NCBI RefSeq assembly: GCF_024713945.1 | Contig: NC_134678.1 | Location: 806,001-870,000, forward strand | Length of the DNA: 64,000 nucleotides | Direction: 5' to 3' | Source: Dermatophagoides farinae | Taxonomy: Eukaryota; Arthropoda; Arachnida; Sarcoptiformes; Pyroglyphidae | Shown here: in pieces, positions 27,308 through 39,000 of the stretch | Layout of the letters: the number at the start of each line of letters is the position of its first letter | Numbering within the stretch: the first letter of the stretch is position 1 | Notes under the pieces: model-generated | What the model saw: the letters and a program-made list of their open reading frames with translations, nothing else | Databases searched by the model: none | Told to the model about the DNA's origin: nothing | Translations under genes and position numbers: made by a program

Positions 27308-28514
27308 TCAAACAAGAATATTCATCTTTTCATCTTCAGGTACCTTGTTAATAATTAAACGTCCGTCATAGCTTAATGATGCAAAAATCCATGGATCATT
27401 AGGTGACCATTCAATTGCATAAACACTATCAGCATGATCTTCAAACTTTCGGATAAGACCATCATCATTTCGAGATTGTCGTTGATCAGAAACTAATAAA
27501 CGTTTTATGGTTGAATCCTCTTCTTCATCTAATAAATCTTCCTGTTCGATAAGTTGTCCATATGGTTGTGATGCAATTGATGATGCTCTTAGTAGATTGA
27601 CATTTCCATCACTACTTGATGATAGTACAAGATGATCATGGAATGAATTATAACGTACGGACCAAACCCAATGTGAATGATGTAACATTTTCAATACCGG
27701 TTTCGTTGTATCACGAATATCCCAAAATTTTACCTCACAATCATCACCACATGTAGCAAGATAATGCTGTGAATTTGGATTGAAATCCATATCACGTACC
27801 ATTTGACTATGAGCTTGTGATATTTGCCAGGCATGATTCGATGATGATCGTAAATCTTTTGGCATATATATTATTATTACAAACAATGGTGACAATATTT
27901 GAACTAAAATGTGGACTCCAATTACATGTAGATATTTTTGACAAACGACTGGTTGTTGTTTTAGGGCCACCGGGATTATCAACGGTAATATAACGTTTCA
28001 TTTGTCTTGTTTCCAGATCAATGTAGGCTAATTTGGTTTCCAAACATAAAATCAATTCATCCTCTTCTTCCGGTTTTAATCGAGCTAATCGGCCAGAATT
28101 TTCATCAAAATCATTCCGGTTGAATGTATGACATTTTTCCAGTTCCAATGAGGTGGCATTTTCATTTTCATTCAGATTTTCCGTCACATCAATGGGTATT
28201 CGCCATAATGTAAAACGATTCTCAATCTTATTCGATTCGGATAATGATGAAAAACAGGTTAATAATTGTTGTGGTTGTTTTGAAAATGATATTATATGCC
28301 ATATCTCACCGGAACGATGTTGAAATACAGCTTTCAATAATGAATTACTTTCTTCAATATATTCCAATAGATGAACTTGATTTTCATTCGATTTTAATGA
28401 TTGTGTACCGATAAAGAATCGTGATGGAAGATGTTCACTATATTGTGAACATAATGCACGACATTCATGATCTAATCCATAGATTAATGATGGATTTTCT
28501 GATACTGAACGCAT
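27308..28514 (-). CDS. EIPR1: EIPR1 (TSSC1) WD40 protein, with one frame break
   Basis: WD-repeat partner of the EARP and GARP tethering complexes, needed for endosome recycling and dense-core-vesicle traffic. Matches to the family run the whole length: ENPSLIYGLDHECRAL, FFIGTQSLKSNENQVHLLE, RSGEIWHI, then QMVRDMDFNPNSQHYLATCG, DCEVKFWDIRD, HSHWVWSVRYN, DSVYAIEWSPNDPW and FASLSYDGRLIINKVP near the C-terminus. The first 218 codons (28514 to about 27861) and the last 184 (about 27860 to 27308) are in different frames. Removing one A from the AAAA run at 27857-27860 would join them at the expected spacing, so there is one extra base or an equivalent indel. No normal-sized intron explains it. About 400 residues in total, human 387. 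I favour a sequencing or assembly indel over a real lesion. Confidence 0.9.
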
Positions 28515-28711
28515 AATGATTTTTTTCAAACAAAAAAAAAAGATTAAATCATCCAAATATTTACGTGTTCGATTTTTGCATTGATATACGTACATTATGA
28601 TCGGTTCATATTTTCATGTTTTTAAAAGACGACATGTGATTAAAAATTTTTTTTTTAGATGACAAATTATCAACAAAAACAAAAATTAGTTCATCAATTC
28701 AAACGAATGAT
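28515..28711. promoter_or_regulatory. Bidirectional promoter region EIPR1/COA4
   Basis: Only 197 bp separate the divergent EIPR1 and COA4 start codons, so both promoters must lie here or overlap the genes. The segment contains A- and T-runs. A TTTTTTTTTTAG at about 28647-28658 could also be an acceptor for a COA4 5' exon. Confidence 0.4.
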
Positions 28712-29079
28712 ATGGAAGAAAAGGATCCAATCGAAGAAATGTTAGATCGTACCGGATGTAAAACGATTCATATATCTTTACAGGTCTCATTTATTTTCAT
28801 TTAATTGTATTTTTTTTTTTTTTTTTTTGAAAATTTCTTAATCGTAATGTTTTTTTTTTACTGTTTCTTCTTCTACCCACCATCAATTCAATTCAATTCA
28901 ACAACAAAAAATGTATGCAGGAATGTATGTATGAATATAAAGATTGGCGAAAATGTCAACATCTAGTCAATGAATTACGTGATTGTATGTTGAAACATGA
29001 AAAACAGAAAAATGAAGCTGAATTTCAAAGTGAAAAGAAAAAAAAACTAAATTTCTTCTTTTCAGAATTTTTTTTTTAA
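28712..29079 (+). CDS. COA4: COA4-like twin CX9C mitochondrial protein
   Basis: Cytochrome c oxidase assembly factor of the mitochondrial intermembrane space. Exons 28712-28783 and 28921-29079 with a 137-bp intron give 76 residues. Four Cys are spaced C-x9-C-x9-C-x9-C across GCKTIHISLQEC and YEYKDWRKCQHLVNELRDC, the CHCH arrangement imported by Mia40. The lead-in MEEKDPIEEMLDRTGC matches the human EEDPLDQLISRSGC. The tail is Lys-rich and ends in Phe residues encoded by a T-run. The frame is open upstream to an AG at 28658, so a short 5' exon with an earlier Met is possible. It converges on the TMEM145-like gene 118 bp downstream. Confidence 0.9.
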
Positions 29080-29196
29080 TTATTAAAAACGAATGAAAAC
29101 AAAAAAAAACGACAACAACAAACAAATTCATCTTTTTCTTTTGAAAATAATAATTTACATTAATTAAAATAATTTCTAGAAATATTAAAATAAAAA

Positions 29197-31204
29197 TTAG
29201 GCTCTGATTGTTGTTGTTGTTATTGTAGCTGTTGTTATTGGTGTTGGTGTTATTGTTGTTGTTGTTGTCGATGTTATTGTTGTATTATTATCACAAACAG
29301 CATGATGATTATCATATTGAAAATGTTTTGATGATGAATTCTTTAAATGATGATTTGCATTTGAAAATTTATATGTTTCACTTTGATGTACAACGAATGA
29401 ACTATCATCATCATCATAATATTCCAATTCTTCATTATAGATATGATTATCTGGAATTAAAAATTGTTTATTATTTGTTGTCCACATAATTCTAGTCAAT
29501 ATGGCAAAGGCAAGAAAATCGGCTGTTGATGAGAATCCTAATTTTTTTAAAAAAAAAGAATTTTCAATTTAAAAACAATGAAAACAAACTAATAATATAT
29601 TTACCAGTAATAATTTTACAACGCCACATAAGATCAATATGTATGGCTACCATTGCAACCAATGGTAAATGTACGAACCAAACAAGCATACCGGCACCAA
29701 AATGTAAATAAAATTTTAATCGCCGTGAATCCTGTTCCAACATCATTGTATGCCGTAATTCATATATAAACCATAACATTAATACGATACGAAAACCGAG
29801 ACTAATCCAACCGGGTACCGTATGAAATTCATCCACTTCTTCAATCATGTTCAATGAATTTTTCATCCATATAAATAACAATATATTGATAACAATATAA
29901 ATGGTTGCCATAATTATCATTAAAGTTTTGGAGAATGTTTCCGGTTTAGTGAATGGCCATCCTTTTGCTATGACCAATACGAATAAAATTAACAAGGCCT
30001 AGGAAAATGGAAAAAAAAATTCATCATCATCATCATCATTATAAAATTTAAAATGTTCACATACGATTGACATAATTTTCATCACTTCAGCAATAATGAA
30101 TAATGTTTCCAATCCTTTACCATTTTGAGCGAAAACAATTTTATGTAAACAAATGAAAAAATATGATAATGAATGTAGCAATAGAGAAATGGTAAATAAA
30201 TAATTTAAATTTTTCATCTTCTTCTGCATAGATAGTAAATAGATTTGCATCAAGAACAGTATAATGTAACCAAAATCAAGTAGAATATAGAACCAAAAAT
30301 TTTGTTGTTCATATGAAAATTGATAATCTGAATCAATTAGACGAGTAGTTAGACGATTATTAGGATGACCATTTACTATCCATAAATCATATGAAAGTAA
30401 TGTTTTTGTATTTGATTTTCTTGTCCATATAAATGATGTTTGATTTAAAAATTTTCTACGACATGGTAATAATAATAGATACCAGAAACTGGCATCTTTC
30501 TGTTCATCAATAACATAGGTCAATTGATAATTTGGTATATTCATTTCTTGGCATTGATTATCACAGGTACCACCAGTGGGGCATGGTACATAACGAAAAT
30601 ATTCATCATCATCATCATTATCATCATTTGAGGAATTATGACAAATTTTTTCAGTATTTTTCGGATGAATAGCTTTGAAAATATCGGCACAAAATTTTCC
30701 ACCCAAACCATCGTCAGTTTGATTACAATTCATATGAACATTTTTAGTTTTCTTATAAAGTTGATAAATATGTTTGAATAATGTACGATTTGCAAATAAT
30801 AATATTCCCGAATTGAAATATGGATTCGATGAATCTAATATTGTTGAATGATTATTATTGTTTTTATTCAATAAAATTTTTCTATTCGATGATGACGATT
30901 GATGATTCAATAAGGTTATATTGCCAAACATATAACCACTAGTTTCAAGTCGATGATTCTGATCAGTACGTTGAAAACCAAATCTAGTTATCACCTGTGT
31001 AAACGAAATGAAAAAAAAATTCACCAAATGTCAACAACAGCAACAAAAAAAAATTCAAATCAATACCTTGAACAAAGTTGTTGATGGTGACCATATTCCC
31101 TGTACATGTATGCCATCGACCAATGTCCATAAAGAGAATAATGATAAAATCAATATATAGAATAGCCAAAAATATGTCCCCGGTGAACATTTTGACCGAG
31201 GCAT
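29197..31204 (-). CDS. TMEM145/GPR180-family seven-helix protein
   Basis: Receptor-like membrane protein with an extracellular N-domain and a rhodopsin-like seven-helix core (GPR180/TMEM145 family). Four exons: 31204-31067, 30994-30065, 29998-29605 and 29537-29197, all GT-AG and in frame, about 600 residues. A signal peptide follows the Met at 31204 (hydrophobic FWLFYILILSLFSLW). The ectodomain has family-like ITRFGFQRTD and SGYMFGNIT and several Cys. The core holds FWFYILLDFGYIILFLMQIY, helices after NLNYLFTISLL, PGWISLGFRIVLMLW and MLVWFVHLPLVAMVAI, then ILTRIMWTTNNKQF, which parallels the TMEM145 end. The C-terminal 60 residues are Thr-rich and poorly conserved, as expected of a cytosolic tail. 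The ligand is unknown. TMEM145 seems nearer than GPR180. Confidence 0.85.
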
Positions 31205-31758
31205 ATTTTTGAATCTTTCTTTTGTTTAATTTAGAAAGAAAATTTTGATTTTATAATTATGATAATGATGATGATGATGAAAATATGGCTACGTTGTTGC
31301 AATTCAAAGCATTTTTTGGCCTTAATAAGTAAAAATTAGGAAATTGTCAACGATGGCAATATATAAAAAAAAGTGACAAATTTTTTGTTCCCACTTTGTA
31401 ATGAAAACAATCAACTATAACTCAACTCAATGGATATATAATCGATTCGATCATGGTATAAACACAGCTTTTTTTTCACAAACGTATCTGTTCTATTGAT
31501 ATTTTTTTCCGGTATTAAGATCTTTTTCATCGTTAATATCATTAACAGGATTTCTGGGATTATTTTGCCCCATATGAATGTTTGATTTATGTCATATTTT
31601 TGTTGGTCAAATTTTTGTCAATATTCAAAGATAAACGACACGTTTCCTGTCACGTGAATATTACTTGTAACGTATGAATTTGTTTATCGAAAGTTGTCGA
31701 AAATCATGCCTTGTGATTTTAATCAAAAAATAAAAAAAATTGATTTAATTTTGAAAAA
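31205..31758. other. Divergent spacer TMEM145-like / UTP25
   Basis: 554 bp between two divergent starts. AT-rich, with a GAT run near 31265 and no open frame of interest. It presumably holds both promoters. Confidence 0.45.
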
Positions 31759-34030
31759 ATGGCCCGAAAACATGGAATCAAACGAAAAACGGTTATTAGT
31801 GATGATGATAAAAAATTACAACGAAAAGAGGCAAAACATTTGAAAGATTTTGGTGAAGAACATCCGATTAATGATAAAATTCGATTAGAAGATCGTTGTG
31901 TTAAACGTGTTTATGAAAATGATACAATTGATGATGATGACAAAAACAACGAGAAACATGATGATAATTCCTCGGAAATTGTTGATAAATCCGATATACA
32001 ACCCAATTATTACGAAGAATTATTGAATGCGTAAGTATAATGCATTTTTTCCTACATTCATTGATTCTATATTTATCTTTAGATTTGGTAAAAAGAAAAA
32101 TGTTGATCCACAATCCGATTCTAGTAGCGATGATGATGATGATGAAGTGAAGCTACCATCAGAAATTGATGAAAACGAAGATTTTGATGACGAAAATAAT
32201 GATATCGATGATGATGATGATAATGATGACGATGAGCAGCAGCAGCAAATGAAATCGGAAAACAATACCGACGATAATTTTGCTCGACATTTTTTCACCA
32301 ATTTTGATTCAACCGATATAGAATCATTAATGACATCGAAACAAATGATCAACAAACAATACTTGTGGCCAAACATTGGTTCATTTGTTGAATCACGATC
32401 GGATCGAAAATGTTTTGATTTAATTCAAATTGATGAACCGCCAAAAAATTTGGATAAAATTCAAGTGAAACCATTATTACGTGAAAATATTTCAAAAACA
32501 TTGATAAAATCAACAAATAAAAAACAGCAAACATTAACAGCATTTCAATTGGAATTATTATCACTGTTAACAACGTATAAAAATCTATTCTATCCAGAAC
32601 GAACCATAGAAAATGGTGAACAAATTCGTTTGGTCTATTCATTACATGCTTTGAATCATATTCTTCGTACACGTTCAAGAATCGTTTCACATAATGCTAA
32701 AATCAAAAATAATAATCAAAATTATGATAAAGATGAATATCGTGATCAAGGTCTTACCAGGCCAAAAGTATTGATCATATTACCATTTCGACATTCAGCA
32801 TATTTAACGGTGAATATAATGGTTGATATACTTTTTGGTGATAACAAAGATTCTGATAAAAAAAGAATACATCTAATGAATTATAAACGTTTTCTTAAAG
32901 AATTTGGACCAGATTCTGCGGATGGATCAAAGATTAGTTCACGAAAACCAGATGATTATAAACAATTATTCGCTGGCAATATTGATGATTCATTTCGTGT
33001 AGGATTATCATTGACAAAAAAATCATTGAAATTATATTCAGATTTCTATTCATCCGATATAATCATAGCATCACCATTGGGTCTTCGTTTAATTATCGGT
33101 GCCGCTGGTGAAGAGAAACGTGATTTTGATTTTCTTTCATCCATCGATATGATCATTATGGATCAGGCCGATATTTTTCTTATGCAAAATTGGGAACATG
33201 TTCTTCATTTATTTGATCATCTTCATCGAAAACCTAATGAAACACATGGAGTGGATTTTTCTCGTGTAAAATTATGGGTCTTGGAATTATGGTCAAAATT
33301 TTATTATCAATTATTATTGTTCACTACAGTTCCATCGCCACTGATTACCGGATTTTTCAATAAATTTTCAACAAATTTTAGCGGTAAATTAATCATCCGT
33401 AATGAAATCCAAATTAATCGTGCAGCAATAAACAATGTTTACATTCAATGTTCACAAATATTTCATCGATTCGAATGTCAATCATATGGACAAATGGCCG
33501 ATGCTAGATTTGAATTTTTTACGACAAAAATTCTGCCAAAATTTCGTCATGATCCAATGATGATTCGTACAATGATTTTTGTACCATCATATTTTGATTA
33601 TGTTCGTCTACGTAATTATTTCCGTAATGATGATATAAGTTTTACACAGATTTGTGAATACTCTAAACCGGGTAAAGTGGCAAAAGCACGTCATATTTTC
33701 TTCTATGGTGGTCGTCATTTTCTTCTTTATACTGAACGTTATCATTTCTATAATCGGCCAACAATCAAAGGTATTCGTCATTTGATTTTCTATGAACCAC
33801 CTGTTTATCCACAATTCTATTCAGAAATGGTGAATGCAATGAATCATGCAAATCAAGGTCAAAAAATGTTTACCGATTATAGTTCAATGTCGGTCACTGT
33901 TCTTTATAATAGATTCGATACGCCATCATTATTACCATTGGTTGGAACTAAATCAATGACAAAATTATTATCAAATGATGATTCTTCTTCAAATGTTCAT
34001 ATGTTTCTTACGGAAAATGTTTTACATTGA
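31759..34030 (+). CDS. UTP25: UTP25 / DEF (small-subunit processome factor)
   Basis: Nucleolar protein of 18S pre-rRNA processing (vertebrate DIEXF, yeast Utp25), with a helicase-like fold. Exons 31759-32030 and 32083-34030 with a 52-bp intron give about 739 residues (human 756). After a Lys-rich start comes a strongly acidic Asp/Glu region coded by GAT repeats (32120-32270), as in the family. The conserved core follows: RPKVLIILPFRHSAYLTVN, RFLKEFG, DDYKQLFAGNIDDSFRVG, SDIIIASPLGLRLIIG, IDMIIMDQADIFLMQNWEHV and, near the end, GIRHLIFYEPPVYPQFYSE. The family lacks classical helicase Walker residues, and none are seen here. A polyadenylation signal lies at 34052. Confidence 0.94.
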
Positions 34031-34051
34031 TCATTGTAATAATTGATTTTC

Positions 34052-34057
34052 AATAAA
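34052..34057 (+). promoter_or_regulatory. Polyadenylation signal (UTP25)
   Basis: AATAAA 22 bp past the UTP25 stop. Confidence 0.5.
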
Positions 34058-34233
34058 TTTTTCATCGTTTTTTTTTGAAGAACAAAAAAATGAAAAATTT
34101 TGTCTCAAATGATTGATCGAAACAATTTTCTAATTCAAATGATGGGTGGGTGTGGCGTCAATAATGGCTTAAAGAACAATATTTCAATAGTGTCCGTTTT
34201 CCAATCATAGCTACGATCATAGCTTATTATAGT

Positions 34234-34490
34234 GTCAAGATGCCCGAGTGGTTAAGGGGTTTGTTTCAGGCGGGTGTTTTTTATGGGTGTGGTACGCGTT
34301 GGGTAACATAAAAATTCTTAGTAACCAGAAAAAACAACTAATTCTCGCGAGAATTAGTGATTGTTGTTTCGTTTCAGGGGACAACATTTCTGGTTACCAT
34401 TTGATTATTAATCATTAATTAAGAACTTTATGTGATGATGAACATACAAATCGACGGAAGTCGGCGTGGGTTCGAATCCCACTCTTGACA
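34234..34490 (+). tRNA. tRNA-Leu(CAG) with about 174-nt intron
   Basis: All cloverleaf parts are present. Acceptor GTCAAGA (34234-34240) pairs perfectly with TCTTGAC (34483-34489), with discriminator A at 34490. D-stem is CCC/GGG (34243-45/34256-58). Anticodon stem TTTGT (34260-64) pairs with ACAAA (34446-50). The anticodon is CAG at 34267-69. Variable arm is CGAC-GGAA-GTCG (34452-63), and the T-arm GTGGG-TTCGAAT-CCCAC is at 34466-82. The long variable arm and discriminator A fit leucine. The canonical B box GGTTCGAATCC is intact. The 34271-34444 segment sits just after position 37, the standard place for eukaryotic tRNA introns, but is far longer than usual. A T7 terminator follows at 34497. 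The intron also has a T6 run at 34277 that could stop Pol III, so a decayed copy is possible. Confidence 0.78.
34271..34444 (+). repeat. Structured intron of tRNA-Leu with nested inverted repeats
   Basis: Nested complementary arms: CATAAAAATTCTTA (34307-34320) with TAAGAACTTTATG (34420-34432), GTAACCAGAAA (34321-34331) perfectly with TTTCTGGTTAC (34387-34397), and a perfect 20-bp palindrome around TCGCGA at 34338-34357. The 5' exon word GTTTCAGG (34263-34270) recurs at 34371-34378. The terminal inverted symmetry resembles a small fold-back (MITE-like) insertion, but no target-site duplication is evident. Confidence 0.65.
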
Positions 34491-34496
34491 AAATGG

Positions 34497-34503
34497 TTTT
34501 TTT
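34497..34503 (+). terminator. Pol III terminator of tRNA-Leu
   Basis: T7 run starting 7 bp after the tRNA 3' end, as expected for RNA polymerase III termination. Confidence 0.65.
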
Positions 34504-34740
34504 GTTGTTCATAGAACCGGAATTGAATAACACATTAGATCGATTTAGAATTGTTTTTGGAAAGGTCGCCAAACTGCTTGTGCTGACATCTATCCACCGT
34601 CATGGTTAGTTTTATGATGACAATAGCGCAACGAGCACGGCCATCATTCACATGTGTGTGAGTGTGTGTATTTTGTTTTTTGAGATTTTCTATCTTTTGT
34701 CAATTTTTTTTTTGTTTGAAATAAAAAAAACCAAAAAAAA

Positions 34741-35542
34741 ATGGGTGTTGGTAATGCTGATATCAAACCGAACAACACTATTTATATTCGTAATCTTAAT
34801 GAAAAGATTAAAAAAGAAGGTAAATCCACTTTTCGTATCATTATTATTTTCATGATTGATTCTTTTTTTTGTTGGTGATTTTATGTAGAATTGAAAAAAT
34901 CACTTCATGCCATTTTTTCACAATTTGGAACAATTTTGGATATTCATGCAAAAAAATCATTGAAAATGCGTGGACAAGCATTTGTCATATTCAAAGATAT
35001 TAACAGTGCATCAAATGCTATACGTTCGATGCAGAATTTTCCATTCTATGATAAACCAATGGTTTGTTTGTTTTTTTTTTGGAAATATTTCCGTAATTGA
35101 TTCTAATTCTTTTTTTTCTTCATTATAGCAAATCCAATATGCACGAAAAGATTCCGATTTGATTGCCAAAATGAAAGGTACTTATATTGAACGACCGAAA
35201 ATGCCACGTTCTGATGAACCGAAAAAGAAGAGAAAAGAAAAACGAACAGCACCGATAAACACTGTAAATGCAGCCGGTATTCCACATTCAGCATTAGCTG
35301 AACAACCACCAAACAATATTCTATTCTTAACGAATTTGCCACCAGAAACCACTGCACCAATGGTACAGGTATTGTTCACACAATTTTCTGGCTTTAAAGA
35401 AGCACGTCTTGTACCTGGCCGTTATGATATTGCATTCGTTGAATTTGAAACCGAATATCAAGCCGGTATGGCCAAGGATACATTACAAGGATTCAAAATA
35501 ACACCCACACATGCTATTAAAATTACTTATGCTAAAAAATAG
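34741..35542 (+). CDS. snf: U1A/U2B''-type snRNP protein (sans fille-like)
   Basis: Spliceosomal RNA-binding protein that binds U1 and/or U2 snRNA stem-loops. Three exons, 34741-34819, 34889-35061 and 35129-35542, give 221 residues (human U2B'' 225). RRM1 covers residues about 10-90, with RNP2 [16 protein letters not shown] and RNP1 [12 protein letters not shown]. The linker is Lys/Arg-rich (PKKKRKEKR). RRM2 runs to the end, with [32 protein letters not shown] and the near-invariant [16 protein letters not shown]. Arthropods often have one snf protein doing both U1A and U2B'' jobs, and this may be that gene. The coding start lies 250 bp after the tRNA. AATAAA lies at 35621. Confidence 0.95.
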
Positions 35543-36090
35543 AATTCACATCATTATAATTATCAACCATCAATCATCATTATAATTATGGATATATTGT
35601 TTTTTTCCCTCATATTTAATAATAAAATTAAAATTTTTTTCTTTACGAGCAAATAGTTGTGAAAAATTTCTTTTCCATTTTTTTTTTAGAATTGAAAATT
35701 GACAAAATCAAAATTAGTAGAGAAAAACGTTGATAAATGTTCTGTTTTGTTTTGTTTTGTTTTGCTTGTGTTATATAATAATTTCTCTTTTTATGTTTTT
35801 GTGTGTGTGTATTTATGTGGGTGTGTGCCCGCCATCCGCCGCACAGTAAATCGATAGAATATTCTTTCACATTCAATGTTAATTCAGTTTGTGAGTGTGT
35901 GTGTGTGTTTCAAAGGAAACGGATCATCAAAAAAAAAATAATAAGATTTCATCATCATCATCAATCAATCATCATCATCATCATTGTTGTTGTTGTTGTT
36001 GTTTTTGTTTGTGGGTATGTGTTTAGTGTGTATGCAAAAAAAAGAAGAAGAAATGAAAAAGAAACAATTATTTAAAAATTTTTCTTGAAA
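35543..36090. other. Convergent spacer between snf and PC2
   Basis: 548 bp holding both 3' UTRs: AATAAA at 35621 for snf, a TTTTG repeat near 35745, (GT)n near 35800 and 35890, CAT and GTT triplet runs near 35950-36000. No gene is seen. Confidence 0.45.
35621..35626 (+). promoter_or_regulatory. Polyadenylation signal (snf-like gene)
   Basis: AATAAA 79 bp past the stop codon. Confidence 0.5.
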
Positions 36091-39000
36091 TTAATTCTTT
36101 TTATTATCAATTGCATCTTCATGTGCTTTTTTAACGATTGCCAATTTTGAATTATCATCCTCTACAGGTAGATCTTTATATGGCTGTTCTTTTGTACCAT
36201 GAATCATTAGAATCCATTCTTTTATAAAACCATGTTGTTGTTCAGGACCAGAATGTGCTACCTCTAAACGCCAAACACCGCGTGGATTTTCACCCCATGT
36301 ATGTGTGGTCATAAATGGCCATTTAACAAAACCATCATGTCCATCATCATCGTTTGGTCTACGGCTCAATATCATTGATCTAATTATTTATAGCGCAAAT
36401 AAAAAAGTGAAAATGAATTCATTTAATTAATTTATCTACTACAACTTACTTGGTACCCATTGGTGATATAAGATATAATAAAACATCACCACGACGTGTT
36501 GAATTCAATGTAATCACTGCCTGTACATGTTCAATATAATTCACTTCAGTTTCGGTATTTGCACATGCATTTGTTTCAATATTCAATGTAAGGCTTCTAT
36601 TCGTTGGTATTGATAAATTATCCGATACAATTGAACCGGCTTCACAATGATAACGTGGTGGTACTGTTTTCCATTGTTTGGACAATGCAACCATTGCACC
36701 GGCATCGAGTACACCGTAGCCAAATAAATGATTAAATTCTAAACCAACGCCATTCATATTCCAAAAGAAACGTTTCTTTGAATCATATAATGAATTTCGT
36801 TTTGAAGTCAGAACACACAAATGTTGTACATCACGCCATGTTAATGATGGGCTATTGTTTTTATTTTGAAATTGGAAAAAAAATTCAATTTAAATAATTT
36901 ATATATGTATGATAAGGGCATCACACACACACAAACTTACTTGGCTTCCAATGCTAATGCAAATACACCAGCAGCTTCGGGTGCAGCAGCCGATGTACCT
37001 GAATGTGTTTTCGTACAACGTCCATATAGATCGGTAGTAGCTACACCTGTATGTGGATCTTTAGCTCCATTGCTAAAAGTCGATGCTAATGTACTTGAGC
37101 ATGACTCATCATAATGAGCATTCTGACCATCATTAATAGCTGAATTAATTGAAATGGTCCACATTGATGCTGCATAACCATCACAATTACAATCATCATC
37201 TTCACCACCATCACCTGATGCCCATACATAGATATTACCTAATCCACGACGACCCTGTTTAGGAAAATTTTATTTGAAAAATGTTTACATTTTCATCATA
37301 ATTTTATATAATATGACAAACCTCATTAACACCACGAACAATAGCACGCATCGTAGCATTTCTTGGGCCATCAACTGTTTTGCCATCATCAGTTGGTCCC
37401 CATGATGCACTATAGATATCGATCAAATCTGGTTCATGTCCCATTGAATTAGCTTCAATCAAATCGGTCATATATGGTTGATCAAGCATTCGTATACCGG
37501 CCACTTTAGAATCATATGCAACACCAACACCACAAATGCCATTATCTCGTTTAGCAGCCACTTCACCAGCACATCTAGTACCGTGGCTATTAAACCAATC
37601 ATCCGTATAACGTGGATATGGATATGGATCATTGCTACTAAAATCATAGCTTGCTTTTGCATTCTGTTTACATTATCGTTGTTATATAGCAAAAAAAAAT
37701 TAAACAAAAATTTAAAAAGTCAAAAGGCTTCATAACAAACTTACATAATTATCTTTAAGATCTGGATGCATATAATCAACACCATCATCCATAATGGCTG
37801 TGGTTACATTTTTACCGGTTATACCTTGCGCCCAAGCTATTTGATTATTTGGTTAAAAAAAAATTAAAATTTAATCGACACCTACACACATTAAAAAAAA
37901 CAACATACCAGCTTCAACATTTAAATCTAAACGTGGTTTACCACCATTTTGTCCAGTATTCTTTAAATACCATTGATATTGAAAGAATGGATCATTTGGA
38001 TCATTTTGTAGTTGTAAATTTTCAATTTCATCCAATACTAATGATTTATAGCCACGTTTTATACGACGGAAGCCTAATTGTTGTTGTGCCGATTCAATCT
38101 GAAATCGATTTGATCATCAATATTTATTGGTATTTGATTATAGGAATAAAAGAATGAAAAAGTTAACAAAACAAAAAAAAACACGTAAATGAATAATAAA
38201 CGAAAAAGTTTATCTCTCTCGTTCTTTCTCATATTCATTGCCACTAATCGGATTTATTATCGGAAAAAAATTCGAACACAAAAACACAAACATCACATAC
38301 CCACACGGTAGAAATAGTATATCCTATCCTATTCATTAAAATTTTACTAGATTCCAACTCTTTTTATTTTCTAATTTTGTTTTCAAACACCAACATAAAA
38401 TGTTCAATTATCCATCGTTTTGTTGTCTATTTGTTGTTGTTGTTGTTGTTTCATGAAATGAAAATATCAAATTCAAACAATTTAGGATTAAAACCGATTC
38501 GACTCGACTCGACTCGACTCGACTCGACTATTTGACTAAATTAACAATGCAATGAGTCAAAATTAACAAATTTTGACAGTGAAGCAAACTTTTTTTCCCT
38601 TCTTTTCTTTTGTTTTCACTTTTTTCCTCAACAACAACAACAACAACGACAAAAGCAATCAAGAATTGCAAAGTTTTTTTTTCTTTTTCTCAAAACACAC
38701 ATGATTATGATTCTGGTGATATCATTTGTCTTATTTTGAAAAATTCTACCACATTGGAGGAAAAAGTAGAAAAGAAAAACTTTCCGAAAATCAATTATCT
38801 TTCAGTAAAAAAAAATTATCAAACATTGCCAGTAAATCATTTGTTATTTGGCCGGCAATTTAGTCATTTAGTCATCTATTGGATTAAAATTAATGATGAT
38901 GATTTTTTTTCATCTTGATTCTTTACATGTGCTACTACTACAACTACTACTGCTACTACCACGTAAATGATAAGGGTCATGACGATCATTTTAATTCAAT

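Noticed and set aside
27840-27885. A 25-nt GT..AG intron to mend the EIPR1 frame
   Set aside because: It would remove residues expected from the human alignment and is well below the 52-bp minimum of the other introns here.
27807-27982. Upstream extension of the second EIPR1 frame as a separate gene start
   Set aside because: The extra residues before the WD match are a shadow of the first frame and resemble nothing.
38610-38918. 102-codon open frame opposite the PC2 intron
   Set aside because: Lies within the PC2 intron on the other strand, with Thr/Phe/Lys low complexity and no family match.
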